Below, one piece after another: positions 1 through 8,393 of a DNA stretch of 38,804 bases. The notes below the pieces were generated by a model. It was not told the DNA's origin and did not search any database. It saw only the letters and a program-made list of their open reading frames with translations. Origin of the DNA: an uncultured Bacilli bacterium (GTDB taxonomy: Bacteria > Bacillota_I > Bacilli_A > RFN20 > CAG-826); assembly GCA_905236715.1 (NCBI GenBank), contig CAJOMQ010000001.1, positions 71,211 to 110,014 on the forward strand, in the 5' to 3' direction. Numbering within the stretch: position 1 is the stretch's first letter; the number at the start of each line of letters is the position of its first letter. Both the position numbers and the translations under genes were made by a program.

Positions 1-918
1 AGAAATGAGATGTTTGCCTTAGAAAAGATGGGTTACATCGAAAAAACACACAGCTCTTCCGGGCGTGTTCCTTCTTCTAAAGGATATAAATATTATTGTG
101 AAAACCTTCGTGAAAAGAACGTTGATGAAGAATTGAAGAATTCCTTACAAGCCGTTCTTGATGACAAGATTAAATCCGTGGAAGAAGTGATTAAAGCCTC
201 TTGTGAAATTATCTCGCATATGACTTCCCTTGTCTCTGTAGTAATGGGACCTGACGAAGTAGAAGAAAATCTCGCTAGTGTGCAATTAATCAAAATTAGT
301 GATAACACCTTAACAGCGATATTTGTCACCGATAAAGGATATGTGGAAAATAAAACCTTCAAAGTTCCCAGTTCCATCGATGGTAATGAAGTGGTGAAAT
401 GTGTGGAGATTCTCAATCAAAGATTGAAAGGCACACCGATTGTCGATTTAGTGGACAAAGTGGAGTCCTTAAAACCGATTCTCAGTGATTATGTCATCTC
501 CCATGACCTGATCTATCAAGCCTTATTAGAAACCTTCTTAAGATTTGCCGGTGACCGTTTGTCCTTGTATGGACGTGATGAATTATTCAATCAACCAGAA
601 TTTAAAAACGATACCGAAAAATTACAAAAAGTATTCAAATTACTCAACGATCAATCAATCTTCCGTTCTTTAGATGAAGAAGTTGATAAAGACCATGAAA
701 TGGTGCTTCGCATCGGTGATATTGAAAATAACCCCGATGTTTCCATGGTCACCACCAAATTCAAAATTGGTGATGGGGAAGAAAGCACAATTACCTTACT
801 TGGTCCAACCCGTATGGATTATGATAGGGCCCTTAGCGCTCTAGAATATCTCACGGATGCTCTCAATAAATATTTCAATGATATAAATGGAGGTGGTTCC
901 GATGGCGGAGATGCCTAA
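1..918 (+). CDS. hrcA: Heat-inducible transcription repressor HrcA (5' end cut by window)
   Basis: HrcA binds CIRCE operators and represses class I heat-shock operons; GroEL assists its folding in known species. The reading frame is open from base 1 (RNEM...), so roughly 40 N-terminal residues lie upstream of the window. The visible start carries the end of the winged-helix DNA-binding domain, with the family signature GYIEK-THSSSGRVPSSKGYKYY. The dimerisation and inserted domains follow, ending in an Asp/Gly-rich tail. The internal ATG at base 10 is not the start. It overlaps grpE by 17 bp and heads hrcA-grpE-dnaK-dnaJ, the usual Bacillota order, so it probably autoregulates the operon. The expected CIRCE element would be upstream of the window. 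Confidence 0.96.
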   Translation, partial: RNEMFALEKMGYIEKTHSSSGRVPSSKGYKYYCENLREKNVDEELKNSLQAVLDDKIKSVEEVIKASCEIISHMTSLVSVVMGPDEVEENLASVQLIKISDNTLTAIFVTDKGYVENKTFKVPSSIDGNEVVKCVEILNQRLKGTPIVDLVDKVESLKPILSDYVISHDLIYQALLETFLRFAGDRLSLYGRDELFNQPEFKNDTEKLQKVFKLLNDQSIFRSLDEEVDKDHEMVLRIGDIENNPDVSMVTTKFKIGDGEESTITLLGPTRMDYDRALSALEYLTDALNKYFNDINGGGSDGGDA

Positions 919-1498
919 AAATGATGACTTAGAAATTGTCCAAGAAGCGGACAGCCCGAAAAAATCAATCAAAAAGAAAATTGATCAGCTCAATGAGCAA
1001 GTGGAGAAATATAAAGCGGATGCTGAACATTGGAAAAATGAATATTATCGCGCTTATGCCGATACCAAAAACCTCCGCAATTCATTAGAGAAGGAACATC
1101 AAACCGCGATGAAATACCGCGCGGAAGGATTCATTGATGACTTATTACCAATCCTTGATAGTTTCTACCTCGCTTTAGCGAATGAACCCACTGATCCGGC
1201 CTTAAAGAATTATTTAGTCGGATTCCAATATATCTACCGTAATCTTCTCACCGTTTTAGAAAATGAAGGAGTGAGTGAAATTACACCAAAGGTGGGTGAC
1301 AAATTTGACCCTTCCACGATGAACGCGATGGAAGTCATAGAAGATGAAGGCGAAGAAAATCGCGTCTTAAAAATCTATAGCAAAGGTTATAAACTCCATG
1401 ATCGACTGATTAAACCAGTCAACGTCGGAGTCAGCGCTCATAAAAAAGAAGAAAACAACGATTCACAAATCGAATCTGATACAAAAGGAGAAAATTAA
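902..1498 (+). CDS. grpE: Nucleotide exchange factor GrpE
   Basis: GrpE drives ADP release from DnaK. The 198-aa product has an acidic, Lys-rich start, then a long coiled-coil ([19 protein letters not shown]..) and the conserved core ENLR-like [26 protein letters not shown], and a C-terminal beta domain ending near [11 protein letters not shown] chose ATG 902 over the in-frame ATG at 887 because GGAGGTGG at 889-896 sits at ideal spacing before 902 and would lie inside the coding region if 887 were used. The start overlaps the hrcA 3' end, so the two are probably translationally coupled. Two bases separate it from dnaK. Confidence 0.96.
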   Translation: MAEMPKNDDLEIVQEADSPKKSIKKKIDQLNEQVEKYKADAEHWKNEYYRAYADTKNLRNSLEKEHQTAMKYRAEGFIDDLLPILDSFYLALANEPTDPALKNYLVGFQYIYRNLLTVLENEGVSEITPKVGDKFDPSTMNAMEVIEDEGEENRVLKIYSKGYKLHDRLIKPVNVGVSAHKKEENNDSQIESDTKGEN

Positions 1499-1500
1499 TT

Positions 1501-3312
1501 ATGGCAAAAGAAATTATCTTAGGTATCGACTTAGGTACCACCAATTCCGTCGTCAGTTATTTACAAGCTGATGGCACCGTCAAAGTTATTCCTAATCCTG
1601 AAGGAACAATGACCACACCTTCTGTGGTTGCCTTTAAAGGCAATGGAGAAGAAATTATCGGTAACGCCGCCAAAAGACAAGCGGTCACTAACATCGATAC
1701 CGTCTCCTCGATTAAAAGAAAAATGGGAACCGCGGAAAAAGTGCACATCAATTGCACCAACAAGGATTACACCCCACAAGAAATTTCCGCCAAAGTCCTC
1801 GCATATATGAAAAAATATGCCGAAGATAACATCGGACACAAAATTGAAAAAGCGGTCATTACCGTTCCCGCTTATTTCAATGATGCACAAAGACAAGCTA
1901 CCAAAGACGCTGGTCAAATCGCTGGCTTAGATGTCGTTCGTATCATCAATGAACCAACCGCTGCCGCTTTAGCCTATGGCTTAGAAAACGAAAAATCCGA
2001 AAAGATTTTAGTCTTCGATTTAGGTGGTGGAACATTCGATGTCTCTATCCTTGATATTGGTGATGGCACCTTCGAAGTCATTTCTACAGCTGGAGATAAC
2101 CACTTAGGTGGTGATGACTGGGATCAAGTCGTCGCGGATTGGATTAAAGCGCAAATCAAGATTGAAAATAATATTGATATCACTGACAAAGCTTCCTTAC
2201 AAAGAATTAGAGAAGCCGCCGAAAAAGCCAAAATTGAATTATCCGCTTCCATGAGCACAGTGATCTCCTTACCATTCATTTCCATGACCAGTGCGGGACC
2301 AGTGAACTTTGAAACCACTTTAACTCGTGCTAAATTCCAAGATTTAACTAGACACCTCTTAAAGAGATGTGAAGAACCAGTGAGACGTGCTTTAGCAGAT
2401 GCTAAATTATCCGCAAGCCAATTAGACCAAGTCTTATTAATCGGTGGCTCCATCCGTATGCCAGCGGTGCAAGAATTAGTGGCTAATTTAACTGGCAAAA
2501 AACCCAACTTATCGGTTAACCCTGATGAAGCTGTCTCCATCGGTGCGGCTTATCAAGGTGGTGTTGTCTCCGGTGATGTTAAAGATGTCGTCTTATTAGA
2601 CGTCACCCCATTAACCCTCGGTATTGAAACCTTAGGTGAAGTGATGACACCATTAATTCCCCGTAATACAACCATCCCAACCACGAAGAGTCAAATCTTC
2701 TCAACCGCCGCGGATAATCAACCCGCTGTCGACATCATGGTGTATCAAGGTGAACGTCCAATGGCCCACGATAACAAATTATTAGGCCATTTCCAATTAA
2801 CCGGTATCAAACCCGCACGTCGTGGACAACCACGTATTGAAGTGACTTTCTCCATCGACGTCAACGGTATTGTCAAAGTCTCGGCGAAAGATTTAGATAC
2901 ACAACAAGAACAAAATATCACCATTTCTGGTAGCAATGGTTTAAGCAAAGAAGACATTGATAGAATGGTCCGCGAAGCGGAAGAAAACGCCGAAGCCGAC
3001 AATAAGAGAAAAGAAGAAACCGAAGTGAAAAACAAAGCGGAATCTTTGATCAATGATATCGACATCGCCATGCAAGAAAAAGGTGAAAGCATGGATGCCA
3101 TGCAAAAAGAACAAACCCAAAAGCTCAGAGATGAATTAAAGACCGCGTTAGATAATAACGATATCGAAACTCTCAAGCAAAAGATGAATGAATTAGAACA
3201 AGCCGCCGCTTATATGCAACAAGCGCAAGCTAATCCTGGTCAAGAACAACCCATGGGCTCTAACCCCGATGATGTTGTCGATGCCGATTTCACCAATAAA
3301 GATAATAACTAA
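1501..3312 (+). CDS. dnaK: Chaperone DnaK (Hsp70)
   Basis: ATP-dependent Hsp70 chaperone, 603 aa, normal for Bacillota. The N-terminal ATPase domain shows the phosphate-binding signature [11 protein letters not shown], then [17 protein letters not shown], the second signature [14 protein letters not shown] and the third [12 protein letters not shown]. The linker [16 protein letters not shown] leads to the substrate-binding beta domain and an alpha-helical lid rich in Glu/Lys, ending in a Gln-rich stretch and DVVDADF. A Shine-Dalgarno sequence (AAAGGAG) lies about 10 nt upstream. It is the third gene of the heat-shock operon; a stable hairpin separates it from dnaJ. Nothing in the sequence is unusual for the family. 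Confidence 0.99.
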   Translation: MAKEIILGIDLGTTNSVVSYLQADGTVKVIPNPEGTMTTPSVVAFKGNGEEIIGNAAKRQAVTNIDTVSSIKRKMGTAEKVHINCTNKDYTPQEISAKVLAYMKKYAEDNIGHKIEKAVITVPAYFNDAQRQATKDAGQIAGLDVVRIINEPTAAALAYGLENEKSEKILVFDLGGGTFDVSILDIGDGTFEVISTAGDNHLGGDDWDQVVADWIKAQIKIENNIDITDKASLQRIREAAEKAKIELSASMSTVISLPFISMTSAGPVNFETTLTRAKFQDLTRHLLKRCEEPVRRALADAKLSASQLDQVLLIGGSIRMPAVQELVANLTGKKPNLSVNPDEAVSIGAAYQGGVVSGDVKDVVLLDVTPLTLGIETLGEVMTPLIPRNTTIPTTKSQIFSTAADNQPAVDIMVYQGERPMAHDNKLLGHFQLTGIKPARRGQPRIEVTFSIDVNGIVKVSAKDLDTQQEQNITISGSNGLSKEDIDRMVREAEENAEADNKRKEETEVKNKAESLINDIDIAMQEKGESMDAMQKEQTQKLRDELKTALDNNDIETLKQKMNELEQAAAYMQQAQANPGQEQPMGSNPDDVVDADFTNKDNN

Positions 3313-3335
3313 TCATTAATGATTAAGGACTCATT

Positions 3336-3354
3336 GGGGCCTTCGGGCCCCTTT
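3336..3354 (+). terminator. UUCG-tetraloop hairpin between dnaK and dnaJ (attenuator or mRNA stabiliser)
   Basis: GGGGCC (3336-3341) and GGCCCC (3346-3351) form a perfect 6-bp GC stem closed by a C(UUCG)G tetraloop, followed by only TTT. A 14-nt perfect palindrome, AATCATTAATGATT, precedes it at 3311-3324 and overlaps the dnaK stop. The short T-run suggests partial termination or protection of the upstream mRNA rather than a full stop. Either would lower dnaJ relative to dnaK. Function is inferred from structure only. Confidence 0.6.
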
Positions 3355-3380
3355 GACAGTAGAGAAAGGAGGATATCCAT

Positions 3381-4511
3381 ATGGCCGATAAACGCGATTA
3401 CTATGAAGTACTGGGAGTCAGTAAAAGCGCCAGCAAAGATGACATCAAAAGTGCCTATCGTAAACTAGCTAAAAAATATCATCCCGATAATAAAGAAACG
3501 GGTAACGAAGCCAAATTTAAAGAAGTACAAGAAGCCTACGACATTCTTTACGATGATCAAAAAAGACAAACTTATGACCAATTTGGTCATGCGGCCTTTG
3601 AACAAGCAGGCGGTAACCCCGGCGCTAATCCTTTCCAGGGTGGTTTTGGTGGCTTTGGCTTCGGCGACTCCGTGGATTTAGGAGATATATTCTCTTCCTT
3701 CTTTGGTGGAGGTCGCAGAAGTAGCACCAATAATGGTCCGCGTCGCGGCAATGATATCTTACAAAGAGTGAAGATTGATTTCATGGACGCCATCAATGGC
3801 AAAGATATTGAAATTAGTCTTGACCATGATGAAATGTGTCAAACCTGTCATGGTACAGGGGCGAAAAGTCCTGATGATGTCGTGGCTTGCTCTCGATGTG
3901 GCGGGCGCGGTGTTGTCAGAGTGAAAAGACAAACGATGTTGGGCGCGATGACCAGTGAAGAAACCTGTTCACAATGTGGTGGTAGTGGCCAAATTATTAA
4001 AAATAAATGCCCCGATTGTAATGGCTTAGGTTATAAACATAGCCGTATCAAATTACCTGTACATATTCCTGCCGGTATCAATAACGGACAACAAATCCGC
4101 AAAGCGGGTTATGGAGAAAGAGGTATCGGTGGTGGTGCTAATGGTGACTTATATGTCGAGATTTTAGTCAAAGAACACAGCAATTTCCAACGTGATGGCA
4201 ATAACATCCATATTGAAGTACCTATCGACCTCGTTGATGTCTGTTTAGGCGCTAAAGTTGATGTTCCTACTGTCTACGGGGATAAAGAATTAACCATTCC
4301 CGAAGGTACACAACCCGGACAAATATTACGCATGAAGGGATGTGGGGTGAAAGATTTAAGAACTGGTAAACCTGGTAATCAATTCGTCCACCTCAACATC
4401 AAAGTGCCAACCTCATTAAATAAGGAGCAGAAAGAACTCTTGAAAAAATTTAAAGAATCCAACAAATCCGAAAGTTGGTTCAGTAAATTTAAAAAATCTT
4501 TCAAAAAATAA
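3381..4511 (+). CDS. dnaJ: Co-chaperone DnaJ (Hsp40)
   Basis: DnaJ delivers clients to DnaK and stimulates its ATPase. The 376-aa type-I protein has an N-terminal J domain ([13 protein letters not shown].., with the HPD motif in YHPDN), a Gly/Phe-rich linker (about residues 75-115), and a zinc domain with four CxxCxGxG-type repeats ([32 protein letters not shown]). Two beta-barrel substrate domains and a Lys/Ser-rich end follow. The strong AAAGGAGG at 3365-3372 lies 8 nt before ATG 3381. It is the last gene of the hrcA operon, with an intrinsic terminator directly overlapping its stop. Confidence 0.99.
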   Translation: MADKRDYYEVLGVSKSASKDDIKSAYRKLAKKYHPDNKETGNEAKFKEVQEAYDILYDDQKRQTYDQFGHAAFEQAGGNPGANPFQGGFGGFGFGDSVDLGDIFSSFFGGGRRSSTNNGPRRGNDILQRVKIDFMDAINGKDIEISLDHDEMCQTCHGTGAKSPDDVVACSRCGGRGVVRVKRQTMLGAMTSEETCSQCGGSGQIIKNKCPDCNGLGYKHSRIKLPVHIPAGINNGQQIRKAGYGERGIGGGANGDLYVEILVKEHSNFQRDGNNIHIEVPIDLVDVCLGAKVDVPTVYGDKELTIPEGTQPGQILRMKGCGVKDLRTGKPGNQFVHLNIKVPTSLNKEQKELLKKFKESNKSESWFSKFKKSFKK

Positions 4512-4533
4512 AGACCTATAAGGTCTTTTTTAT
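4511..4533 (+). terminator. Intrinsic terminator of the hrcA-grpE-dnaK-dnaJ operon
   Basis: AAGACCT (4511-4517) pairs perfectly with AGGTCTT (4521-4527) around a 3-nt ATA loop, followed by TTTTATTTAT. The stem starts on the last base of the dnaJ stop codon. This is the classic rho-independent form. Confidence 0.88.
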
Positions 4534-4580
4534 TTATATTTGCAAAAAAGAAAAATTTTTTTGGTAAATTTGCCATTTTG

Positions 4581-4605
4581 CCCCCTATTGGGTTAATAGG
4601 AGGTG
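4581..4605 (+). promoter_or_regulatory. Hairpin that could hide the ribosome binding site of the C39 gene
   Basis: CCTATT (4584-4589) pairs with AATAGG (4595-4600) around the loop GGGTT. C4581-C4582 can add pairs with G4602-G4603 across one mismatch. The right arm contains most of the AGGAGGTG Shine-Dalgarno (4598-4605) for the gene starting at 4610. The structure could keep translation low until melted. The base pairing is visible; the control role is inferred. Confidence 0.4.
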
Positions 4606-4609
4606 TTAT

Positions 4610-5809
4610 ATGTATTACGTACCACAAATACAACACGATGACTGCGGCTTTGCCTGCTTGAAGATGCTTTTAGCGAATGTGCAAAAAGATCGAAACTACC
4701 TTTTTCTTCCCCAAGAGGAAAATCATGGTCCTTATTCTTTTGCTGAGCTGATTGATATCGCTAAAGAGCATGGCGTCACATTGACTGGCTATGTCATCGA
4801 AGAAAAATCACAAGTGACGGAAGTGAAAAAATTTCCTTTTATCGCTCACTTACTCACCAAAAATGGAGGACATCACGCGGTTTTGGTCTACCGCATTAAA
4901 TTTGGGCGTGTCTTCTATTTGGACCCACGGTTAGGAAAGCTCGATGTTTCCATCAAAAAATTTCTCACCATCTGGGACGGGCAATGTCTTTTGATGGAAA
5001 ATATGGAATATCAATCATGTCCTTATCGTGAAGCGAAACCATTGTCCATAGGACAAACAATCATCATTTGCCTATTAGAGGCTCTAGTGGGCTTATTCGC
5101 GATTGCGGGTGTTTATTTCATTAATGATAATGCTTATGTTTTTATACCCATTATCTTATTCTCTTTAGCGGTTATCTTTGAAATAATCGTCAAAGCCTAT
5201 TCTATTTCTTTAATGAAAAGAGTGGATTCTTACTTCTATGGACAACTAGAAAATAAGAATCGTTCCTATTATGCGACGATGCAGAGATTTGAAAGATATA
5301 AGAAGAGTTTACTTGCCAATCCTCTTCAATTTATCTTGACTCTCATTGTCTCGATGGGTCTAATGTTTGTTGTTCTGCATAACGATATCAAGAATTTCCT
5401 TCTCATTGCCGCGCCATTTTTGGCTTCTGTTATAGAAGCTTACTTTTATCGACCTTACATTAAAAGCGGTTTAATTGATATCGAAGAAGGAGAACGGGCA
5501 TTAGACTCATCTCAAGATGATGATGAATTCCGTGACCGCATCGAACAATTACACAAGAAATCTTATCGCTTGGGATTATTAGAAATGAGTAAGCAATATG
5601 TCGGACTGGCTTTATTTATCGCGATGTCGGTTCTCTTATTAGCCCTCAATCAAACGCCCAATTTCCCATATGCGGTATTCTATGTTTGTATCGAAATAGC
5701 CATCTATATCACTTTTGCAAAAATGTTCTCTTATCCCGAAAAAGAGGATGAAATGCTCAAAGAGAAAGTGGAAATCAGCAATTACCTTCATCAAAATGAT
5801 GAAAATTGA
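4610..5809 (+). CDS. C39-type cysteine peptidase fused to a membrane domain, no ATPase domain
   Basis: The 399-aa protein starts with a C39 (bacteriocin-processing) peptidase fold. It shows Q6 and C12 in the QIQHDDCGFACLKML motif, H89 in the HAVLVYRI segment, and D105 in YLDPRLG, so the catalytic residues look intact. Residues about 140-399 contain about six hydrophobic segments (starting near 148, 174, 240, 262, 335 and 358) with charged loops. Full C39 exporters are peptidase-TMD-ATPase fusions; here no Walker A, signature or Walker B motif is present, and no separate ATPase lies next to it. No double-glycine leader peptide was seen nearby. It stands alone between dnaJ and ybeY, with its own strong Shine-Dalgarno. 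It may process or export a peptide with a partner encoded elsewhere, or have lost transport. The substrate is unknown. Confidence 0.75.
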   Translation: MYYVPQIQHDDCGFACLKMLLANVQKDRNYLFLPQEENHGPYSFAELIDIAKEHGVTLTGYVIEEKSQVTEVKKFPFIAHLLTKNGGHHAVLVYRIKFGRVFYLDPRLGKLDVSIKKFLTIWDGQCLLMENMEYQSCPYREAKPLSIGQTIIICLLEALVGLFAIAGVYFINDNAYVFIPIILFSLAVIFEIIVKAYSISLMKRVDSYFYGQLENKNRSYYATMQRFERYKKSLLANPLQFILTLIVSMGLMFVVLHNDIKNFLLIAAPFLASVIEAYFYRPYIKSGLIDIEEGERALDSSQDDDEFRDRIEQLHKKSYRLGLLEMSKQYVGLALFIAMSVLLLALNQTPNFPYAVFYVCIEIAIYITFAKMFSYPEKEDEMLKEKVEISNYLHQNDEN

Positions 5810-5838
5810 TAGTCAAAAACCCGTGGATATGCTATGAT
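5810..5838 (+). promoter_or_regulatory. Extended -10 promoter for ybeY
   Basis: TGC precedes TATGAT (5833-5838), giving an extended -10 (TGn before the hexamer). The weak -35 TAGTCA (5810-5815) is 17 bp upstream. The predicted start of transcription (about 5845) is almost on ATG 5847. Confidence 0.5.
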
Positions 5839-5846
5839 AAATGCCC

Positions 5847-6320
5847 ATGGAATTAGATTATACTTCAATGTTATCGGGATATGATGAATACGAAGATATT
5901 TATCAATCTCTCCTGAAAAAAGCATTAAACCATCTCGGTCTAACTTTTGAACCGATCATATCGGTCACTCTAGTGGACAATAAATTCATTCACCAAATGA
6001 ATAAGCAATATCGGCAAATCGATTGTCCCACAGATGTGATATCCTTCGCTTTTTTAGATAACCAAGAAGATCGTGATCAACAATTACATGGGCAAGGGCC
6101 CGTTTGTCTCGGCGATATTTATATCTCCGTGGAAAAGGCTCAAGAGCAAGCCAAAGAATATGGTCATTCTCTAAAAAGAGAATTATCATTCCTCTTCGTC
6201 CACGGTTTGTTACATCTACTCGGTTATGACCATATGAGCGAGGAAGAAGAAAAAGTGATGTTTGCTCTGCAAGATGAAATATTACCACCCGAAAAGGAGA
6301 ACGATGATGAACAAAAATGA
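5847..6320 (+). CDS. ybeY: Endoribonuclease YbeY (16S rRNA 3'-end maturation)
   Basis: YbeY is a zinc-dependent endoribonuclease needed for 16S rRNA maturation and ribosome quality control. The signature HGLLHLLGYDH is present near the C-terminus, supplying the three zinc-binding histidines, and the core CPTDVISFAF plus LGDIYIS matches the family. Length is 157 aa from ATG 5847 (159 aa from the in-frame ATG 5841); the family is about 155. No Shine-Dalgarno precedes either ATG, and a -10-like TATGAT lies 8 nt before 5847, so translation may be leaderless. It overlaps cdd by 14 bp. The neighbour order ybeY-cdd-era-recO follows Bacillus, but dgkA and phoH are missing. Confidence 0.95.
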   Translation: MELDYTSMLSGYDEYEDIYQSLLKKALNHLGLTFEPIISVTLVDNKFIHQMNKQYRQIDCPTDVISFAFLDNQEDRDQQLHGQGPVCLGDIYISVEKAQEQAKEYGHSLKRELSFLFVHGLLHLLGYDHMSEEEEKVMFALQDEILPPEKENDDEQK

Positions 6321-6708
6321 TTTAATTAGAAAAGCAATTGATGCGAGAAGTCTCTCTTATTCTCCTTATTCCCATTTTGCCGTCGGTAGTGTGGTCCTCA
6401 CCAAAGATGGAAAAGTCTTTGCAGGCGCGAATATTGAAAATTCTTCCTACCCTTTAGGTATGTGTGGGGAAAGAAACGCTATCTATAATGCTTATATGCA
6501 TGGCTATAAGAAAGAAGATTTAGTTTGTTTAGTCATCGCCGCGGACACTGATGAACCCGTTTCCCCTTGCGGGGCTTGTCGACAAGTCATCAGCGAATTA
6601 TATCCAGAAGACGCTCCAATTATTTTGACTAATCTCAAAGGACAAGATAAAGAAACGACCATCAAAGAATTACTACCATATGCCTTTACAGGAGAAGACT
6701 TGAAGTAA
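6307..6708 (+). CDS. cdd: Cytidine deaminase
   Basis: Homotetrameric-type zinc cytidine deaminase that converts (deoxy)cytidine to (deoxy)uridine in pyrimidine salvage. At 133 aa it matches the short bacterial class. The active-site motifs are visible: substrate loop YSPYSHFAVG, NIENSSYPLGMCGERNA (Cys ligand and catalytic Glu) and SPCGACRQVI (two Cys ligands). ATG 6307 is preferred to 6304 because AAGGAGA at 6294-6300 is better spaced; the longer upstream frame overlaps ybeY and lacks similarity. Its stop shares one base with the era start (TAATG), which suggests coupled translation. Confidence 0.97.
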   Translation: MNKNDLIRKAIDARSLSYSPYSHFAVGSVVLTKDGKVFAGANIENSSYPLGMCGERNAIYNAYMHGYKKEDLVCLVIAADTDEPVSPCGACRQVISELYPEDAPIILTNLKGQDKETTIKELLPYAFTGEDLK

Positions 6709-7592
6709 TGAAATCGGGTTTTGTGGCTATCTTAGGTCGACCAAATGTCGGCAAATCAACTTTGTTGAACGCTATTTTAAATCACAAAGTCTCGATTGTG
6801 ACCGATAAATCGCAAACAACGAGAAATAATATCAAAGGCATTTATAATGCTGAAGGTGTCCAGATTATCTTTTTAGATACTCCTGGTGTTCATAAACCCC
6901 ACCAAAAGCTCGGGCAAGAAATGAACAACATGGCCTATAGTGCCGCGCACGAAGTTGATGTTGCTATTCTCGTTGTTGATGCTTCTTTACCATTTGGTAG
7001 TGGAGATGAATATCTACTTGATCATCTCGACATTCATCATCAACCATTAATGATCGTTTTTAATAAGATTGACCAAGCCAGACTCGATAAAGTGGAAAAA
7101 CTCAAAGCCATTTACCGTGAAAAATGCCCAGATGCTAGCTTTATAGACACCGTGGCCAGCGAAAGATTCAATATTGACTTATTGCTCAAAATGATTGTTG
7201 AACGCTTGCCAGAAGGCCCATTTTATTATCCACAAGATGTTTTGACCGACAAAGATGAAGTCTTCCAAATCAAGGAAATCATTCGTGAAAAGGTTTTAAA
7301 GACCTTACGTGAAGAAGTTCCTCACGCAACTGCCATATATATGGATGATATCGATTGGGAATCTAATCCCATGCATATCAAAGCCACGATTGTGGTGGAA
7401 AAAGATAGCCAAAAAGGTATCGTTATCGGGAAAAATGGTCAGATGATCAAATTAATTGGCCAAAGAGCCCGTAAAGATATTGAAGCGCTCATGCATAAGC
7501 ATGTCTATCTCGAATTATTCGTCAAAGTGAGTGAAGATTGGCGAAATCAAGAAAAAGAATTAAAAGTGTACGGATACAAAAACGAAAAATAA
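6708..7592 (+). CDS. era: GTPase Era (30S subunit assembly)
   Basis: Era binds 16S rRNA and helps mature the 30S subunit; it works with YbeY in rRNA processing in studied bacteria. The 294-aa protein shows G1 GRPNVGKST, G3 DTPG, G4 NKID, and a C-terminal KH domain with IGKNGQMIKLIGQRARKDIE. The G5 region reads TVASERF rather than the usual SAxxG, a mild divergence. AGGAGAAG at 6690-6697 provides the ribosome site. The start overlaps the cdd stop by one base and the stop overlaps recO by one base, so cdd-era-recO is a tightly coupled unit. Confidence 0.98.
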   Translation: MKSGFVAILGRPNVGKSTLLNAILNHKVSIVTDKSQTTRNNIKGIYNAEGVQIIFLDTPGVHKPHQKLGQEMNNMAYSAAHEVDVAILVVDASLPFGSGDEYLLDHLDIHHQPLMIVFNKIDQARLDKVEKLKAIYREKCPDASFIDTVASERFNIDLLLKMIVERLPEGPFYYPQDVLTDKDEVFQIKEIIREKVLKTLREEVPHATAIYMDDIDWESNPMHIKATIVVEKDSQKGIVIGKNGQMIKLIGQRARKDIEALMHKHVYLELFVKVSEDWRNQEKELKVYGYKNEK

Positions 7593-8302
7593 TGAAAATT
7601 ATTGTACTATCGATAACTGCTTATAAAGAAAAAGATGGCATTATCGAAGCTCTCAGTGAACAGGGAGTAATCAGTTTTACCATCAAGGGTTTTTATGACC
7701 CGAAAAATAAATTCACCGCATTAAATAATGTGGTGACTATCGCCGATGTGGAATTAAGCGATTCCCGTTATAAATATCCATTGCTCAAAAATTATTCCAT
7801 CATCCAATCGCCCATGAAGGAAAATAGTGATTTGACCTATATGGGGGCCTTGATGTATTTGAGCGATTTGACTAGAAAATTGGTGCAAGATGAAGAAAAA
7901 GAGATGATTTTTAAACATCTCTACGCCGCATTAATATCCTTAAAGGGGGCACAAGAACCCTGGATGATATTATTGATCTATATGGCCAATATCTGTAAAG
8001 CCACCGGTTATGATTTTGATGTCAGCGGTTGTGTCTTCTGCGGTAAAAAGAAAGGAATCGCCACTTTCTCGTTTGAAGATGGTGGATTTGTTTGCCAAGA
8101 TTGTTTAGAACAAGAAAGATACGAAAAGCCATTTAATAATGAGCAAATGCTCTTATTACGCGCCGCATTTATGGCGGGAGATTATGCTCATACACATGAA
8201 TATTGCTCAAAAGAAAACGCTTTAACTATTTTAAATAGATTCAATATCTTCTTCATGGAAAATTATGGCGTTTCCATCAGCGCTTTAGCATTATTGAATT
8301 AA
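7592..8302 (+). CDS. recO: DNA repair protein RecO
   Basis: RecO loads RecA onto SSB-coated DNA with RecR in the RecFOR pathway. From ATG 7592 it is 236 aa, the usual length. It has an N-terminal OB fold (KIIVLSITAYKEKDGIIEALSEQG) and a C-terminal helical domain with a zinc finger, CVFCGKKKG...CQDC. A longer in-frame ORF begins at 7538, but its 18 extra residues lie inside era and have no RecO character. The TAATG overlap with era supports 7592. The N-terminus MKIIVLSI is one residue from typical starts in the family. Confidence 0.93.
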   Translation: MKIIVLSITAYKEKDGIIEALSEQGVISFTIKGFYDPKNKFTALNNVVTIADVELSDSRYKYPLLKNYSIIQSPMKENSDLTYMGALMYLSDLTRKLVQDEEKEMIFKHLYAALISLKGAQEPWMILLIYMANICKATGYDFDVSGCVFCGKKKGIATFSFEDGGFVCQDCLEQERYEKPFNNEQMLLLRAAFMAGDYAHTHEYCSKENALTILNRFNIFFMENYGVSISALALLN

Positions 8303-8327
8303 ATTTAAAAAATACACTCATAGTGGG

Positions 8328-8356
8328 TTGACAAGATATATGAAAAATCATATTCT
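8328..8356 (+). promoter_or_regulatory. Sigma-A promoter for glyS
   Basis: A perfect -35 TTGACA at 8328-8333 and TATTCT at 8351-8356 (4 of 6) are separated by exactly 17 bp. The glyS Shine-Dalgarno follows at about 8378-8384. No T-box leader fits in the 91-bp gap. Confidence 0.7.
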
Positions 8357-8393
8357 TTTCTGCGTATGCTCGATGAGGGGAGGATTAATTATT

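Noticed and set aside
7538-7591. RecO start at 7538
   Set aside because: The extra residues lie in the era frame shadow; ATG 7592 with TAATG coupling gives the usual RecO length.
8328-8393. Longer N-terminus of GlyRS starting with TTG at 8328
   Set aside because: TTG 8328 is the first triplet of a perfect -35 TTGACA; the 22 extra residues lack similarity, and ATG 8394 has a strong ribosome site.
8303-8393. T-box riboswitch before glyS
   Set aside because: The gap is 91 bp and a promoter takes much of it; no specifier or antiterminator structure is visible.
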